A DNA stretch of 64,000 nucleotides from Cacajao melanocephalus (Eukaryota > Chordata > Mammalia > Primates > Pitheciidae), in assembly GCA_963573385.1 (NCBI GenBank), contig CAUYLG010061951.1, positions 1 through 64,000 of the forward strand, in the 5' to 3' direction. The notes beneath the pieces are model-generated. The model worked only from the letters and a program-made list of their open reading frames with translations. It was not told the origin of the DNA and did no database searches. The translations under genes and the position numbers were made by a program. The number at the start of each line of letters is the position of its first letter. The first letter of the stretch is position 1. Shown here in pieces: positions 62,736 to 64,000 of the stretch.

Positions 62736-62938
62736 TGAGTGTTTTCTGGCCAACCAAAGTAATTTTTCAACAAATGTGAGTTTGGAAAGAAACTGGACTG
62801 GAAATGCAACTCTGATTCCTGGCTCAATTTTAAGTTTTGAGAGTACCACACTGTGGCCCATCACCACCTTCAACTGTATCACAGTAGCATTTATCTTTTC
62901 TAAGGGAAAGCCATTTCGAAAACCCATCTATACAAACT
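62736..62938 (+). CDS. ATP13A5: ATP13A5 exon e21: M7-M8 loop with sequons, and helix M8
   Basis: The exon is 203 bases, one base in and one base out, encoding SECFLANQSNFSTNVSLE, RNWTGNATLIPGSILSFE, STTLWPITTFNCITVAFIF, SKGKPFRKPIYTN. The first half is an extracytoplasmic loop with five Asn-X-Ser/Thr sequons; the hydrophobic stretch around LWPITTFNCITVAFIF is M8; KGKPFRKPIYTN is the conserved P5B turn. Acceptor is ttcttttatag; donor is aact|gtaagt. The remaining exons (M9, M10, C-terminus) are outside the window. Confidence 0.95.
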
Positions 62939-63249
62939 GTAAGTATATAAAGTTTGATTTTTCTTTCTGAATATTTTCCTATTCCTTTTCTCACCCTAGA
63001 GTTGCACCTCACTGGTGAAATGATAGGCCGAGAAAGAAACCAATTGTACGACTCTAAAATTGTTGAATGCAGTTGTCACAGTTGGCAGAGCCCATGGGAG
63101 AAATCTGCTCATTTGCAGATAAGCGTAGACATTATTTAACTGTCACATGAGTCTTGTCCTATTGTGAGTCATCAAGAATCATTTTATACACATACATGTT
63201 TGTGAAGATATTTTATAAAAGGCTTTCTAACCAATTCAAATGCAAATTG

Positions 63250-63440
63250 ACTTCCTTAGCCTTATAACATTTGGCGAGTTACCCTAACCATTCTATAACC
63301 TTATTTCCTCATCTGCAGAATGGGAGGGAGTATCCTTACTTTGCTAAATCCTGAGAGAAGAAAAAAGCATTTTATGGAATGGGCCCAGCACAATTTATGT
63401 AAAAGGTCTGGCACTTATAAAAGGCACTCAAAAATTCTTA
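63250..63440 (+). repeat. MIR remnant, sense
   Basis: The text gagttaccctaaccattcta, ccttatttcctcatctgcag, aatgggagggagtatcctta and aaggtctggcacttataaaa follows the MIR order. Confidence 0.6.
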
Positions 63441-63476
63441 TTTACTTCTCTAGTATATTAATTTAAGTAGAGTTAA

Positions 63477-63500
63477 AAAACAACAACAACAACAAAAAAA
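63477..63500. repeat. AAC-rich simple repeat
   Basis: The text caacaacaacaac is followed by an A run, just upstream of an Alu. Confidence 0.85.
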
Positions 63501-63535
63501 ACTCTTCCAAGCTATAATTAAGATCCTCAGGCTAA

Positions 63536-63810
63536 GGCTGGGAGTGGTGGATCACTCCTGTAATCCCAGCACTTTGGGAGGCTGAGGTGGGAGGATCACC
63601 TGAGCTCAAGAGTTTGAGACCCTACCTCTTAAAAAAAACTTTTACAAATCAGCTGGGCATGGTGGCTCTTACCTGTAGTCCCAGCTACTTGGGGAGGCTG
63701 AGGTGAGAGGATTGCTTGAGCCTAGGAGGTTGAAGCTGCAGTGAGCCAGGATCACACCACTACACTCCAGCCTGGGCAACAGAGCAAGACCCTGTCTCAA
63801 AAAAAAAAAA
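63536..63810 (+). repeat. Alu element, sense, older type
   Basis: It starts ggctgggagtggtggatcac and ends in a poly-A run. The first arm is shortened in its middle (gagtttgagaccctacctct). Flanks agatcctcaggct and aggtccttaagcc suggest a diverged target duplication. Confidence 0.9.
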
Positions 63811-64000
63811 GGTCCTTAAGCCAAAGAGGCCAGAGAATGTGCCCCATCATTATTGACCAGACTGGGGTACTCTTTAGGAGTGAAGTGAGATATAATTATG
63901 CCAGGCTTAAACAGAGAATGCCAAGGCAAACTAGATACATGATACCTATCCAGATACTGCATGACAAAGATGGTCACCCTGTGTATCATGCAATTGGCTT

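Larger units (their letters stand above)
62939..64000 (+). other. Intron, 5' part, after e21
   Basis: It contains a MIR-like stretch, an AAC-rich repeat at 63477-63500 and a sense Alu. The next ATP13A5 exon is not reached. Confidence 0.7.

Overview
This is vertebrate nuclear DNA from a primate. It is AT-rich and dominated by introns. It carries seven Alu elements, L1 pieces, MaLR and ERV1-type solo LTRs, MIR and L2-like remnants, and a nearly full-length Tigger1 transposon. There are no bacterial features such as operons or ribosome binding sites. The only gene I can support is ATP13A5, a P5B-type P-type ATPase, read on the + strand. Several residues differ from human ATP13A5 as I remember it, for example in the first, sixth and eighth exons. 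A non-human simian is therefore likely, possibly a New World monkey, but that is inference from memory.

The window holds 21 consecutive internal coding exons, called e1 to e21 here, between 2309 and 62938. All have AG/GT borders and their phases join without a break, giving 2,620 coding bases or about 873 residues. The 5' part of the gene (roughly the first 200 residues, with the N-terminal membrane hairpin) lies upstream. The last two membrane helices and the C-terminus lie downstream. No promoter, first exon, stop codon or poly(A) site of the gene is inside the window.

Protein layout: e1 encodes the first two core membrane helices. e2-e5 encode the actuator domain with its TGES loop (split between e3 and e4) and then helix M3. 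e6 encodes M4 with the PPVLP motif and ends inside the phosphorylation motif, DK in e6 and TGTLT in e7. e7-e11 encode the nucleotide-binding domain, including KGAPE in e10. e12-e17 encode the rest of the phosphorylation domain, with ITGD at the e12/e13 junction and the GDGANDCG hinge in the 43-base exon e16. e18-e21 encode M5 to M8. The M7-M8 loop in e21 carries five clustered N-glycosylation sequons.

The introns are ordinary repeat-bearing DNA. Some insertions are unusually legible: a solo ERV1-type LTR with matching GGTT target duplications just upstream of e2, three MaLR-type LTRs with 5-base target duplications (one exact, two imperfect), two 5'-inverted L1 insertions, a hAT element split by an Alu, and the Tigger1 copy between e20 and e21. 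I found no undescribed biological system. The findings are gene-structure and genome-archaeology observations of modest interest.
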